Below are positions 35,611-44,309 of a stretch of 64,000 bases of DNA, piece by piece. Position 1 is the first letter of the stretch, and each line of letters begins with the position of its first letter. The DNA comes from Proteiniborus ethanoligenes. GTDB lineage: Bacteria; Bacillota; Clostridia; Tissierellales; Proteiniboraceae. The notes under the pieces are model-generated. The model was not told the DNA's origin. It made no database searches and was given only the letters and a program-made list of their open reading frames with translations. Made by a program: the position numbers and the translations under genes. Location: the NCBI RefSeq assembly GCF_900107485.1, contig NZ_FNQE01000021.1:1-64000 (forward strand), read 5' to 3'.

Positions 35611-35670
35611 ATGATATTTTTGAATTAATATATTACTAATATCTTTGGCTTTTCTAATTAATAAAATAAA

Positions 35671-35699
35671 TTGACAAAATATATCATAATATGTAACAT
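35671..35699 (+). promoter_or_regulatory. promoter of the TetR-type regulator
   Basis: A perfect -35 TTGACA (35671-35676), a 17-base spacer and TAACAT (35694-35699) lie 110 bases upstream of the regulator start. Confidence 0.7.
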
Positions 35700-35809
35700 A
35701 ATATTTAAAGAATATCTTATTTTAGCACAATACTAATATATATTTGGATGCTTTAAATACTAAATGGAATTTGCATATTAGGGCAATTGTTTTGAAAGGT
35801 GGGATAGAT

Positions 35810-36358
35810 ATGTCTGACTCATCAATTACAAAGATGGCATTAGCAAATGCTATGAAAGAGCTAATGACAGAATTACCATTGCATAAGGTTAGCATCTCAA
35901 ATATTGTAGAAAAATGCAATTTAAGTAGAAAAAGCTTTTACTATCATTTCAAAGACAAATATGATTTAGTAAATTGGATTTTTTATACAGACTTTGTATC
36001 TAATTTTCAAAAAAATACAGACATACTAGACTGGAACTTGATTAAAAGTATATGTGAGTTTTTTTATGAAAATAAATTTTTTTACTCTAATGTTCTTGAA
36101 GTAAGAGGTCAAAACTCATTTTATGATTATTTTGGAGAGATATTGTCTCCAATCATTGAACTGCATTTTGAGGATATGTTTGAGGAATCAGAAGACAAAA
36201 ATTTTTACGTTATATTCTTTACAGATGCCATTAGAACATCTATTGCCCGTTGGCTGCTAGAGGGAGCTAAAATTTCTCCTAATAAATATGTAAAATTGTT
36301 AAAAACCGCAGTTACTGGAATTGCACTTAAAATTGTAGAAGATATGGATTTAGATTAA
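35810..36358 (+). CDS. TetR/AcrR family regulator, DhaS-like
   Basis: Transcriptional regulator with an N-terminal TetR helix-turn-helix (VSISNIVEKCNLSRKSFYYHFKDKYDL, about residues 25-50) and a C-terminal domain of the DhaS-like TetR class. The start is taken as ATG at 35810, where AAAGGTGGG precedes it, giving 182 residues; the longer in-frame start at 35744 has no ribosome binding site. It faces the minus-strand gene at 36373 with a shared terminator. Its likely target is the divergent promoter region 37420-37636 between the two radical-SAM-related genes, which contains palindromes. That link is inferred from position. Confidence 0.86.
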   Translation: MSDSSITKMALANAMKELMTELPLHKVSISNIVEKCNLSRKSFYYHFKDKYDLVNWIFYTDFVSNFQKNTDILDWNLIKSICEFFYENKFFYSNVLEVRGQNSFYDYFGEILSPIIELHFEDMFEESEDKNFYVIFFTDAIRTSIARWLLEGAKISPNKYVKLLKTAVTGIALKIVEDMDLD

Positions 36359-36391
36359 AAGCAAGTTATCTGTTAAAGGCAACTTGCTTTT
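36357..36391. terminator. bidirectional terminator
   Basis: AAAAGCAAGTT (36357-36367) pairs with AACTTGCTTTT (36381-36391). It serves the regulator on the plus strand and the convergent gene on the minus strand, whose stop codon lies in the loop. Confidence 0.8.
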
Positions 36392-37419
36392 GGCATTATT
36401 TGAGATAAAATTATGGAGAGATTTTCATATTTAATATTAAAATCAGAAATCATATCATATTCTGTAGATACTACTGTACCATCATGAAATATTTTTAAAA
36501 AACAAGATTTATCGGAAATAATCTGACTAATATAACTTATGTCCTCATAGAAATCAATTAAAAATAAAGGATATATTTGATTTGTTTTTGCATTCTTAAC
36601 ATATACATTAACTGCTTTTTCACTCTCCAAACTACATTTTTCAGATTTAATTAAAAGAGCAAATATACAATTCAGTTTTTTTATTTCCTCTATCCACTTA
36701 TGATTTACTATAAAATTTATATTGTCATCATCATATACAATACTTGCACCAAATAAGCATTTGTTTTCTAGTAGCATTTTCATCGCTTTAGTAAGCTGTG
36801 GAGATGGATTGGAATCATCTACATATATTGAAATAACAGCATTTCCATATTCTCTAAGTCTTTGAGCATGGATTTTATTTATTGATTCGGCATGAGCATG
36901 TATTATAAAAGCACATTCCGGATTTTCTCTAAAAATCTGGAGAAACGGGTCTAAATTAGAAGTCTTATATCTAGTAAAAAAGAAATAAGTATATATACCA
37001 ATCTCTTTTCCTTCCTCTATAACCTTTGTTATCTCAGAAGCTGTCATTGGATTTTCAGCCGTATTTTGGAAATCAAATTCAATTGTCCATGGAACCCTAT
37101 GATTATTTTTCTTTTCATATTCTCTTATTTTATTTACCCCATATGTCCAGCTATTTAAGCCAATATTAACTCCAAAGGTTTTTATTATATTTTGATCTAC
37201 ATTATCGAAAACATTAGAAATAAGCTCATAATATATACTATTTTCGTTAGAGAGAATTCTTTGAGCTAATTTAAAAAAATCTTTTTGAAAACGACCCTTT
37301 GCGAAATAAACACCTAAATCTGTAAGATTTCGTATATTACGCTTCAAATCGGACTTAGGAGCGTATAGTCCTTTATTTATTGCTGAAATTATCATTATTC
37401 TAGAAACTTTATTATTCAA
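36373..37419 (-). CDS. radical SAM-related protein lacking the cluster cysteines (probable pseudoenzyme)
   Basis: Intact 348-residue frame on the minus strand. It aligns by eye with the radical SAM protein encoded divergently at 37637: both have a VPW motif, then an EGKE(I/M)GIY(T/M)Y segment, then (E/D)CAF. In the active relative the sequence after VPW holds CNLHCTGC; here that loop is shortened and reads EFDFQNTAENP, with no cysteine. The SAM-binding SGGEP is replaced by FTRYK. The C-terminal cysteines of the relative are also missing. It therefore cannot bind the usual [4Fe-4S] cluster and may act as a partner or regulatory subunit. The start is TTG at 37419 behind AAGGGAGTGG. Confidence 0.72.
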   Translation of the reverse strand: MNNKVSRIMIISAINKGLYAPKSDLKRNIRNLTDLGVYFAKGRFQKDFFKLAQRILSNENSIYYELISNVFDNVDQNIIKTFGVNIGLNSWTYGVNKIREYEKKNNHRVPWTIEFDFQNTAENPMTASEITKVIEEGKEIGIYTYFFFTRYKTSNLDPFLQIFRENPECAFIIHAHAESINKIHAQRLREYGNAVISIYVDDSNPSPQLTKAMKMLLENKCLFGASIVYDDDNINFIVNHKWIEEIKKLNCIFALLIKSEKCSLESEKAVNVYVKNAKTNQIYPLFLIDFYEDISYISQIISDKSCFLKIFHDGTVVSTEYDMISDFNIKYENLSIILSQIMPKASCL

Positions 37420-37636
37420 TAATTACCACTCCCTTTCCTTTGTTTCTTTAACTATAAATTTATATTTGTTATTTGTAAATAATCAAAATACAAAAGTGTG
37501 AAAAAAGGTAACAATTCTTTAGAAGTGTGTAAAATTGGGACAATTTATGTTTTTGACCAATGACTTCTAAAAATATAACCTTCATAATAGATTATAGAAG
37601 GAGAATATGAATTTATAGGAAAAGGGGAGAAAAGCT
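37420..37636. promoter_or_regulatory. divergent promoter region with palindromes
   Basis: A probable plus-strand promoter is TTGACC (37553-37558), a 17-base spacer and TAACCT (37576-37581). Upstream lies the palindrome AAATTG-GGA-CAATTT (37532-37546). A wider inverted repeat TTTAGAAGT (37518-37526) with ACTTCTAAA (37563-37571) flanks the -35 region. These are candidate operators for the nearby TetR-type regulator. Confidence 0.5.
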
Positions 37637-38977
37637 ATGGGTGAAAAAACAATCGTAGAAAACATACAATCATTTGGCTTAAAAAAAGTGTTGAACTACT
37701 TAGACAGCGATCCGGATGCCAATATTCCTAAAATCCTTGACTGGGTAGAAAAATTTGATAGAGAAGGCACTGTAAAGGGACAGCTTAAAACATTCCGAGA
37801 CGTAGTAGAAGATAAAGGAGGAAATTGGTACAAACTTATAAAAAGTCTGTGGACAGATGTGGATGATGGTGTAAGAAAAACCTTGTTTGAAAACTTTATA
37901 ATTAACGCTACTATTGTTGGTGGACAAAGACAAGAAAAAACTAGAAAAGAAAACAATTGTAATGTTCCTTGGGCTATTTTAATGGACCCTACCTCTGCAT
38001 GTAATCTACACTGCACTGGATGCTGGGCTGCAGAATATGGGAACCGCTTAAATATGGATATAGATACATTAGATAATATCATTAAACAAGGTAAAGAAAT
38101 GGGTATCTATATGTATATATATTCTGGTGGTGAACCACTTGTTAGAAAAAAAGACATTATAAGTCTATGTGAAAAACACAAAGACTGTGCATTTCTTGCT
38201 TTTACTAATGGAACTTTAATTGACGAAGATTTTGCAAATGAAATGCTACGGGTTAAAAATTTTGTACCAGCTATTAGTGTAGAAGGCTTCGAAGAAGAAA
38301 CAGATTTCAGACGTGGAGAAGGTACATATAAAGCAGTAATAAAAGCAATGGAAATTCTAAAATCTAAAAAATTGCCTTTCGGTATATCCTGCTGCTATAC
38401 TAGCAAAAATACTGAAACTATAGGTAGTGAAGAATATTTTGATGATATGATAGAAAAGGGTGCAAAATTTGCATGGCTCTTTACCTATATGCCTGTAGGC
38501 AAGGATGCAGTACCCGAATTATTAGCGACACCTGAACAAAGAGAATATATGTATCATCAGGTTAGAAAATTCCGTAGTACTAAACCCTTATTTACTATGG
38601 ATTTTTGGAATGATGGAGAATACGTAAATGGATGTATTGCAGGTGGGCGAAACTATCTTCATATCAATGCTAATGGAGATATTGAACCCTGTGCATTTAT
38701 TCACTATTCTGATTCAAACATTCGGGATAAGTCTTTGCTAGAAGCATTTAAATCACCTTTATTTATGCAATATCGTGAGAACCAGCCATTTAACAATAAT
38801 CATTTACGTCCTTGCCCACTACTAGATAATCCAGGAAGGTTAACAGCTATGGTGGAAAGGTCTAGAGCTAAATCTACTGACATGGAAAATCCAGAGGATG
38901 TACGTGAACTAAGTAGTAAATGTGAAGATGCAGCTAAAAACTGGGCGCCAGTTGCAAATAAACTTTGGAACAGATAA
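37637..38977 (+). CDS. radical SAM protein with C-terminal SPASM-like cysteines
   Basis: Radical SAM enzyme of unknown substrate, 446 residues. After an N-terminal helical part of about 110 residues, the cluster motif CxxxCxxC is formed by Cys122, Cys126 and Cys129, and SAM-binding SGGEP by residues 163-167. Later cysteines in NGCIAGG, IEPCAF and LRPCPL suggest an auxiliary cluster domain of the SPASM/twitch kind. A GGGGAG site precedes the ATG. The divergent neighbour is a cysteine-less relative, and a TetR-type regulator lies beyond it, so the three probably form one functional unit. Confidence 0.85.
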   Translation: MGEKTIVENIQSFGLKKVLNYLDSDPDANIPKILDWVEKFDREGTVKGQLKTFRDVVEDKGGNWYKLIKSLWTDVDDGVRKTLFENFIINATIVGGQRQEKTRKENNCNVPWAILMDPTSACNLHCTGCWAAEYGNRLNMDIDTLDNIIKQGKEMGIYMYIYSGGEPLVRKKDIISLCEKHKDCAFLAFTNGTLIDEDFANEMLRVKNFVPAISVEGFEEETDFRRGEGTYKAVIKAMEILKSKKLPFGISCCYTSKNTETIGSEEYFDDMIEKGAKFAWLFTYMPVGKDAVPELLATPEQREYMYHQVRKFRSTKPLFTMDFWNDGEYVNGCIAGGRNYLHINANGDIEPCAFIHYSDSNIRDKSLLEAFKSPLFMQYRENQPFNNNHLRPCPLLDNPGRLTAMVERSRAKSTDMENPEDVRELSSKCEDAAKNWAPVANKLWNR

Positions 38978-38981
38978 AAAC

Positions 38982-39019
38982 AAAAACCACTTCTTTGTAA
39001 ATAACAGGAAGTGGTTTTT
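38982..39019. terminator. bidirectional terminator
   Basis: AAAAACCACTTC (38982-38993) pairs with GAAGTGGTTTTT (39008-39019). It lies between convergent genes and has A-run and T-run flanks for both strands. Confidence 0.85.
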
Positions 39020-39026
39020 CATCTAA

Positions 39027-39974
39027 CTACATATGCACACTATACATAAACACCAAGTATGAAATATAAATTATCAGCAACGCCAATCCTTGAACTCTAT
39101 AAATCCTTTTACTAATAAATGAAGGAATAACTAATACTAGCATTACTAAAAGGGCAACAGGAAAATCTAGGAACAAATTTTGCTTTAGAATCTTAAGAGG
39201 AGCTACGAAGGCAGATATACCAGTAACCATAGTTATATTCAATATATTTGCTCCTAATATGTTACCAATAGATATATTTGCATGCCCCTTCTTAAGAGCT
39301 GTAAGAGCTGTTGCAAACTCAGGTAGAGATGTACCTACTGCTATTAATGATAATGCAATAACTGATTCAGGAACTCCTATACCCTTTGCTAATATGACAC
39401 CACTGTGAACTAATATCTCAGAGCCTGCTAATATGGCAACAGCTCCCAATACGAAGAATAGTCCAATTTTTAGCTTCATTTTAGAATCTAGATGAAGCTT
39501 TTGCTTGACTGGCTTCTTATCCAGTTTATTTTTTAAGATAAAGAAATCAAAGACTATATAGACTATTAGCATAGTAATAAGAACTATAGCGTCTGATTTG
39601 TTTATTCTTCCATCAATAGCCAAATAAGCCATTATCACAAAATATAATATCATAAGTAAAGATTTAAGCTTGAAGAAGTTACTAGTAATTTTACTAGGCT
39701 TAATTATGTTAATAAAAGCGAGAATTAAGCCAATATTGCAAATAATTGACCCGACTGCATTACCTATACTAATTGTAGTATAGCCATCTTCAGCAGCTGA
39801 TATGGACACTAGGGCTTCAGGCAATGTTGTTGCAAGACTTACAATAGTAGCTCCTATTAGAACCTCAGGAAGCCCAGAAGCTCTTGCTATTGAAATTGCA
39901 GATTCTGTAAACCAATCTCCACCTTTAACTATCAGTAATAATCCAATACAGAAAAATAAAATTGCGTATATCAA
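39027..39974 (-). CDS. calcium/sodium antiporter (CaCA family, YrbG-like)
   Basis: Membrane exchanger of 315 residues with about ten hydrophobic segments. The two inverted alpha-repeats of the family are visible: ATIVSLATTLPEALVS near residues 43-58 and AVGTSLPEFATALTAL near residues 211-226, each with the acidic ion-binding residue. GNILGANILNI near 236 is also typical. It is monocistronic, convergent with the radical SAM gene and divergent from pepA. Confidence 0.9.
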   Translation of the reverse strand: MIYAILFFCIGLLLIVKGGDWFTESAISIARASGLPEVLIGATIVSLATTLPEALVSISAAEDGYTTISIGNAVGSIICNIGLILAFINIIKPSKITSNFFKLKSLLMILYFVIMAYLAIDGRINKSDAIVLITMLIVYIVFDFFILKNKLDKKPVKQKLHLDSKMKLKIGLFFVLGAVAILAGSEILVHSGVILAKGIGVPESVIALSLIAVGTSLPEFATALTALKKGHANISIGNILGANILNITMVTGISAFVAPLKILKQNLFLDFPVALLVMLVLVIPSFISKRIYRVQGLALLIIYISYLVFMYSVHM

Positions 39975-40123
39975 GCTAATGGCCCCCTAAGATTAAATTT
40001 CTTTAGTTCATATTTATTATAAAGAATAAAAAATATACATATAAAAAGATTGAATGAAGGAAAATCTATTTAAATATAGAAATGTATAAGTATGAGAAAT
40101 ATTTTATGTAGAGGAGTGTTTTT

Positions 40124-41611
40124 ATGACATTAGAAGTATTAACCAAAAAAGCATCTGATGGTTTTTCAGAAGCTATTGTATTACCATGTTTTCAAGAATT
40201 AGAAGTATTAAAAATTACTTTTCCTGTAAAAGAAGTAGAGGAAATGGTAAAGCATTTAATATCTGAAGAAGAATTTACAGGGAAATATAATGAAGTTCAA
40301 AGCTTTAAGCTACCTAAAAAAGATTATCCTAACAAGGTTATCTTACTAGGTTTAGGTAAAGGAGAAGAATTAGACCTAGAAAAAATAAGAAAAGCTTCTG
40401 CAAAGGCTATGAAAGAAGCAATAGGATTAAAGGCAAAAAGTGTAGACTTTTATCCAGTTGAAATAAAGGAAGGATATTCATTAAGCCAAGCTTCAAGGGC
40501 AATGACAGAGGGAGTATTACTCGGGAGCTACAAATTTGACAAATATATAGAGGACAAAAAAGAAAATCCAGTAAAAAACATATATTTTATAGGAAATGAT
40601 ATTGATCATATCCAAGATTTAAGTAAAGGTGTAGAGGAAGGTAATATACTCAGTAAAGCTACCTTGTTAGCGAGAGACATGGTTAATGAGCCTGCAAATG
40701 TACTTACCCCCGCAAAGCTAGCCTCTATTGCGGAAAAGTCAGGTAAAGAAAATGGCTTTGAGGTTGAAATTTTTAAAGAAGATAAAATTCAAGAGCTTGA
40801 TATGGAAGCATTCCTAGCTGTAGGAAGAGCATCAGAGAACAGACCTAGATTAATAGTAATGAGATATTTTGGTGACAAAGAAAGCAATGAGATAATTGGA
40901 CTTATAGGTAAGGGACTAACATATGATAGTGGGGGTCTTTGTATAAAGCCTAAGGATAGTATGGTAAATATGAAAAGTGACATGGGTGGAGCTGCTTCTG
41001 TAGTTGGTGCAATGGAAGCTATAGCAAAGAGAAGGCTTAAGGCTAATGTAGTAGCAGTAGTTGCAGCATGTGAAAACTCCATAAATGGTAATGCTTATAG
41101 AACTGGGGATATAATAGGCTCTATGGCAGGTAAAACTATATTTATTGGTAGTACAGATGCTGAAGGTAGACTAACTCTTGCTGATGCTATTCACTATGCT
41201 ATAGAAAAAGAAAAAGTAACAAGGGTGTTGGATATAGCTACACTTACAGGAGGGGCCATAGTTGCTTTAGGAGGAGGAGCAACACTTGTTGTATCGAATG
41301 ATGATGAGTTTTATGAGGCTTTAGAATCCGCATCAAAGGTAACAGGTGAAAAGGTATGGAGAATGCCAGCCTTTGAAGAATATAGAGAATTGCTTAAATC
41401 AAAGGTTGCAGATTTAACTAACTCTGCTGGAAACCCACAAGCTATAACAGCAGCTTTATTTGTAAAGGAATTTGTTCAAGATAAGCCTTGGATACACATG
41501 GATATAGCAGGAACAGCATTTACTAGCAAAGCCTCTGAGTACATTGCAGAAGGAGGAACTGGAGTAGGAGTAAGAACTCTTTATGAAATGGTAAAAAAAC
41601 TAAATAAATAA
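40124..41611 (+). CDS. pepA: leucyl aminopeptidase, M17 family
   Basis: Cytosolic dinuclear zinc aminopeptidase, 495 residues. The C-terminal catalytic domain has GKGLTYDSGGLCIKPKDSM near residue 266 and the signature STDAEGRLTLADA near residue 345, which supply the metal ligands and catalytic residues. The N-terminal domain is the usual macro-like domain. An AGAGGAG site precedes the ATG. It is a single gene in a divergent arrangement. Confidence 0.95.
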   Translation: MTLEVLTKKASDGFSEAIVLPCFQELEVLKITFPVKEVEEMVKHLISEEEFTGKYNEVQSFKLPKKDYPNKVILLGLGKGEELDLEKIRKASAKAMKEAIGLKAKSVDFYPVEIKEGYSLSQASRAMTEGVLLGSYKFDKYIEDKKENPVKNIYFIGNDIDHIQDLSKGVEEGNILSKATLLARDMVNEPANVLTPAKLASIAEKSGKENGFEVEIFKEDKIQELDMEAFLAVGRASENRPRLIVMRYFGDKESNEIIGLIGKGLTYDSGGLCIKPKDSMVNMKSDMGGAASVVGAMEAIAKRRLKANVVAVVAACENSINGNAYRTGDIIGSMAGKTIFIGSTDAEGRLTLADAIHYAIEKEKVTRVLDIATLTGGAIVALGGGATLVVSNDDEFYEALESASKVTGEKVWRMPAFEEYRELLKSKVADLTNSAGNPQAITAALFVKEFVQDKPWIHMDIAGTAFTSKASEYIAEGGTGVGVRTLYEMVKKLNK

Positions 41612-41684
41612 ATTTATTAATTCATATTTCCTTCACATTCTCTTTCTATAATTAAGATACAAAATATGAAGGAGGTATTTAATT

Positions 41685-42038
41685 ATGAAAAAGAAAATAA
41701 TCACTTTAACATTGGTAGCAATTTTTGTGCTCTCAATGGGAGCTATGGCATTTGCAGATTCTAAGGTTGATGTACCAAGCTGGTTTAATGAAATGATTAG
41801 CTGGAAAAAGGACAGAGTTAATGAAGCTCTAAAGGCTGGAGATATTACAGAAGAACAAGGCAAATTACTTAATGAAAGAATTGAAAGCATGGTAAAGTAC
41901 CACGAAGAAAAAGGATTTAATTTTCCAGCAGATTGTTTAGACCCTAATGAAAGAGGAGCGGGGAGAAGAACGATGAATGGATTTAAGCAAGGTCAAAGAA
42001 GAGGCACAATGAATGGATTTAGATGGAACAATAATTAA
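41685..42038 (+). CDS. small secreted DUF2680-like protein
   Basis: Secreted protein of 117 residues. A signal peptide spans about residues 1-25 (AMAFA before the cleavage site). The mature part has a short helical domain (WKKDRVNEALKAGDITEEQG) as in DUF2680 proteins of Clostridia, then a basic tail in which the block (R)(R/G)TMNGF occurs twice. It has an AAGGAGGT site and its own terminator. Function unknown. Confidence 0.78.
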   Translation: MKKKIITLTLVAIFVLSMGAMAFADSKVDVPSWFNEMISWKKDRVNEALKAGDITEEQGKLLNERIESMVKYHEEKGFNFPADCLDPNERGAGRRTMNGFKQGQRRGTMNGFRWNNN

Positions 42039-42047
42039 TTAAAGTGG

Positions 42048-42081
42048 AGCTACCTAATAACTAGGTAGCTTTTCATTTTTT
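42048..42081 (+). terminator. intrinsic terminator
   Basis: AGCTACCT (42048-42055) pairs with AGGTAGCT (42063-42070), followed by a T-rich run. Confidence 0.85.
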
Positions 42082-42150
42082 ATCTACACTTTTCTCTAAT
42101 TATTTGATAAAGTAGGTATAGATCCTTTAAACAGAAAAAGAGGTGTAATA

Positions 42151-42696
42151 ATGAAAAAATATTTAGAAATGTTCTCTGTTTTTTTCAAAATAGGAGCCTT
42201 TACTATAGGTGGAGGCTATGCTATGGTTCCACTTATTGAAGCAGAGGTAGTAGACAAGAAAAAATGGATTGAAAAGGATGAATTTATTGATACCTTAGCA
42301 TTAGCGCAAGCCTCCCCTGGACCAATTGCAGTAAACACTGCTGTTTTTGTAGGATTTAAAATGGACAGATACAAGGGTGCATTTTTTACTACTCTTGGTT
42401 CAATATTACCGTCTTTTTTAATAATACTAGCCATTGCTATGTTTTTTAGACAGCTAAAGGATATGGAGGCTGTTGAAAATGCTTTTAAAGCAATAAGACC
42501 TGCTGTAGTAGCATTGATAGCAGTTTCAGTCATTAGCTTATCAAAAAATTCAAGATTAAAGGGAATTGGCTATTTAATTCCTATAGTAGTTGCATTAGCT
42601 GTTAAATATCTAAAAATCACCCCCATATTATTTATCATCTTAGCTGCTATTGGAGGCAATATCTATGTAAATGTAATTAAAAAAGGGGGAGCTTAA
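42151..42696 (+). CDS. chromate transporter family protein, first half
   Basis: Membrane protein of the CHR family in its short, single-domain form (181 residues). FFKIGAFTIGGGYAMVPLIE near residues 11-30 and ASPGPIAVNTAVFVGF near residue 55 are the family motifs. Short CHR proteins act as pairs, and the second one follows with a one-base gap. Chromate or sulfate transport is the family annotation; the physiological substrate in this anaerobe is uncertain. Confidence 0.9.
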   Translation: MKKYLEMFSVFFKIGAFTIGGGYAMVPLIEAEVVDKKKWIEKDEFIDTLALAQASPGPIAVNTAVFVGFKMDRYKGAFFTTLGSILPSFLIILAIAMFFRQLKDMEAVENAFKAIRPAVVALIAVSVISLSKNSRLKGIGYLIPIVVALAVKYLKITPILFIILAAIGGNIYVNVIKKGGA

Positions 42697-42697
42697 A

Positions 42698-43222
42698 ATG
42701 ATTTACTTAAAGCTTTTTATTACCTTTTTTAAAATAGGTCTTTTTAGCTTTGGTGGAGGTTATGCTATGCTTCCTCTTATACAAACTGAGGTAGTAGATG
42801 TTAATAGCTGGATTAGTATCAGTGAATTTACTGATATAGTTGCTATTTCTCAGGTAACACCAGGCCCTATTGCAGTAAATAGTGCCACCTACATAGGATA
42901 TACTGTTACAAATAGTGTAATTGGTTCTTTTTTTGCTACATTAGGAGTAACGCTGCCTTCTGTAATCATTATGCTTATTATTTGCAATTTTTTCTTTAAA
43001 TTTAAAAACAATAAATACGTTGAAAATGCTTTTGTAGGCTTAAGACCCGTTGTAGTAGGCCTAGTTTTATCTGCTATGCTACTTCTAATAAACAAAGAAA
43101 CCTTTATTGATTATAAAAGTATTATATTTTTTGCCTTAGCCTTTTTAGCTACATGGAAGCTTAAAATGAATCCTATATTAATCACACTTTTAGCTGGAAT
43201 AGCAGGATATTTTATTTATTAG
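42698..43222 (+). CDS. chromate transporter family protein, second half
   Basis: Partner of the preceding gene, 174 residues, with the same signatures (FFKIGLFSFGGGYAMLPLIQ near residues 7-26 and VTPGPIAVNSATYIGY near 52). The two proteins correspond to the two halves of a long ChrA chain and probably insert with opposite orientation. The gene is followed by a hairpin that overlaps the ribosome binding site of the next gene. Confidence 0.9.
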   Translation: MIYLKLFITFFKIGLFSFGGGYAMLPLIQTEVVDVNSWISISEFTDIVAISQVTPGPIAVNSATYIGYTVTNSVIGSFFATLGVTLPSVIIMLIICNFFFKFKNNKYVENAFVGLRPVVVGLVLSAMLLLINKETFIDYKSIIFFALAFLATWKLKMNPILITLLAGIAGYFIY

Positions 43223-43289
43223 ATACGTATTAACAGGATCTAATTATAAATATATAAATCTAATAGAGAAATCATAAATTATAAAAGAA

Positions 43290-43326
43290 ATCATCTTGGA
43301 TATACTAAATCCGAGGTGATTTTTTT
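43290..43326 (+). terminator. terminator-like hairpin covering the next gene's ribosome binding site
   Basis: ATCATCTTGGAT (43290-43301) pairs with ATCCGAGGTGAT (43309-43320) with two G-U pairs, followed by six T. The right arm contains GAGGTGAT, the ribosome binding site of the lipoprotein gene whose TTG start follows at 43325. The structure may both end the chromate transporter transcript and hide the next start. Confidence 0.7.
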
Positions 43327-44227
43327 GTACATCTATACAAGGAAAATAAAAATTTTAAGGCTTATAATCTTTATAGCTATAATAGCTCTGTTATTGACTT
43401 CATGTGCACAAAAACAAGAAAAACCAATGATAGAAAAAGAAACAGAAAAAATACCAGAGTCATTGAAGCAAATGGTAGAGAAGACAGAAGAGCTAATGGA
43501 TAAACTAGAAGGCATAATAGAAGAGAGTAAAAAACCTGAAATAACAGAAAAAGAAGCTGAGGAAGGGAAAAAATCAACAGAAGATAAAAATAATGAATCT
43601 AATGAAGAAGCTAAAAACTCGAAAGATAAAAGTCAAGACCCATCTAAAAACAAAGAAGCTGAAAAAACAATGGAAACATCACAGAAAAAACAGGAAAAGA
43701 TAACCTCTATGTGGGATGATGCAAAAAAAATCTCAAAGGAAATACATTTTTCCTGGAGTGAGTATGAGCTATTAGCAATGGAAAAAGGGCTTAAAGAGAA
43801 AGAAATCTCAAGTTTTGAAGATTCATTAAATAATCTAACCGTGTCAATAGATGAGAAAAGTATATTAAACTCACTTAACTATTCAAATAGCTTGAGCTTT
43901 AATATGTCACCTTTTTTTGATACATATAAGGGAAACAATGAAGGATATTTAATGAGAATAAAACATTACATTAGACAGGCATATTTAAATGCTATGAAGG
44001 ATGAGTGGAATAAAAGCATAGAAAACATAAAAGAAGGATTAGAGGCAATGAACATAGTAAGAACAAGGATAAAACTTGATAAAAAAGATCAAGACCTTAT
44101 GGAAAAGCTAAACCTATCAATGATCAATATGAATTCATCCATATCTAAAGAGAACCTAGAGCTTTTAAAGGTAAAAAGAGATATTACCTTAAAAAACATT
44201 GATAGCATAATGGGCAAGGTACATTAA
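43325..44227 (+). CDS. lipoprotein of unknown function
   Basis: I do not recognise the family. A signal peptide ends in the lipobox LLTSC (cysteine near residue 26). A highly charged Glu/Lys-rich stretch follows, about residues 30-115, probably disordered or coiled-coil. The C-terminal part (about 120-300) is helical, with WSEYELLAMEKGLKEKEISSF-like segments. The start is taken as TTG at 43325, directly after GAGGTGAT; a GTG at 43316 lies inside that site. Another lipoprotein gene follows. Confidence 0.72.
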   Translation: MYIYTRKIKILRLIIFIAIIALLLTSCAQKQEKPMIEKETEKIPESLKQMVEKTEELMDKLEGIIEESKKPEITEKEAEEGKKSTEDKNNESNEEAKNSKDKSQDPSKNKEAEKTMETSQKKQEKITSMWDDAKKISKEIHFSWSEYELLAMEKGLKEKEISSFEDSLNNLTVSIDEKSILNSLNYSNSLSFNMSPFFDTYKGNNEGYLMRIKHYIRQAYLNAMKDEWNKSIENIKEGLEAMNIVRTRIKLDKKDQDLMEKLNLSMINMNSSISKENLELLKVKRDITLKNIDSIMGKVH

Positions 44228-44309
44228 GACTTCTATAGCTTTATGCTGCTTGGAACAAAACATAATTGACTATCGTCTAATAGGTATAAATATAAAGGTG
44301 GTGGTTATT

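Noticed and set aside
36373-37419. Pseudogene
   Set aside because: The frame is intact for 348 codons with a ribosome binding site and promoter region, so loss of the cysteines looks like divergence rather than decay.
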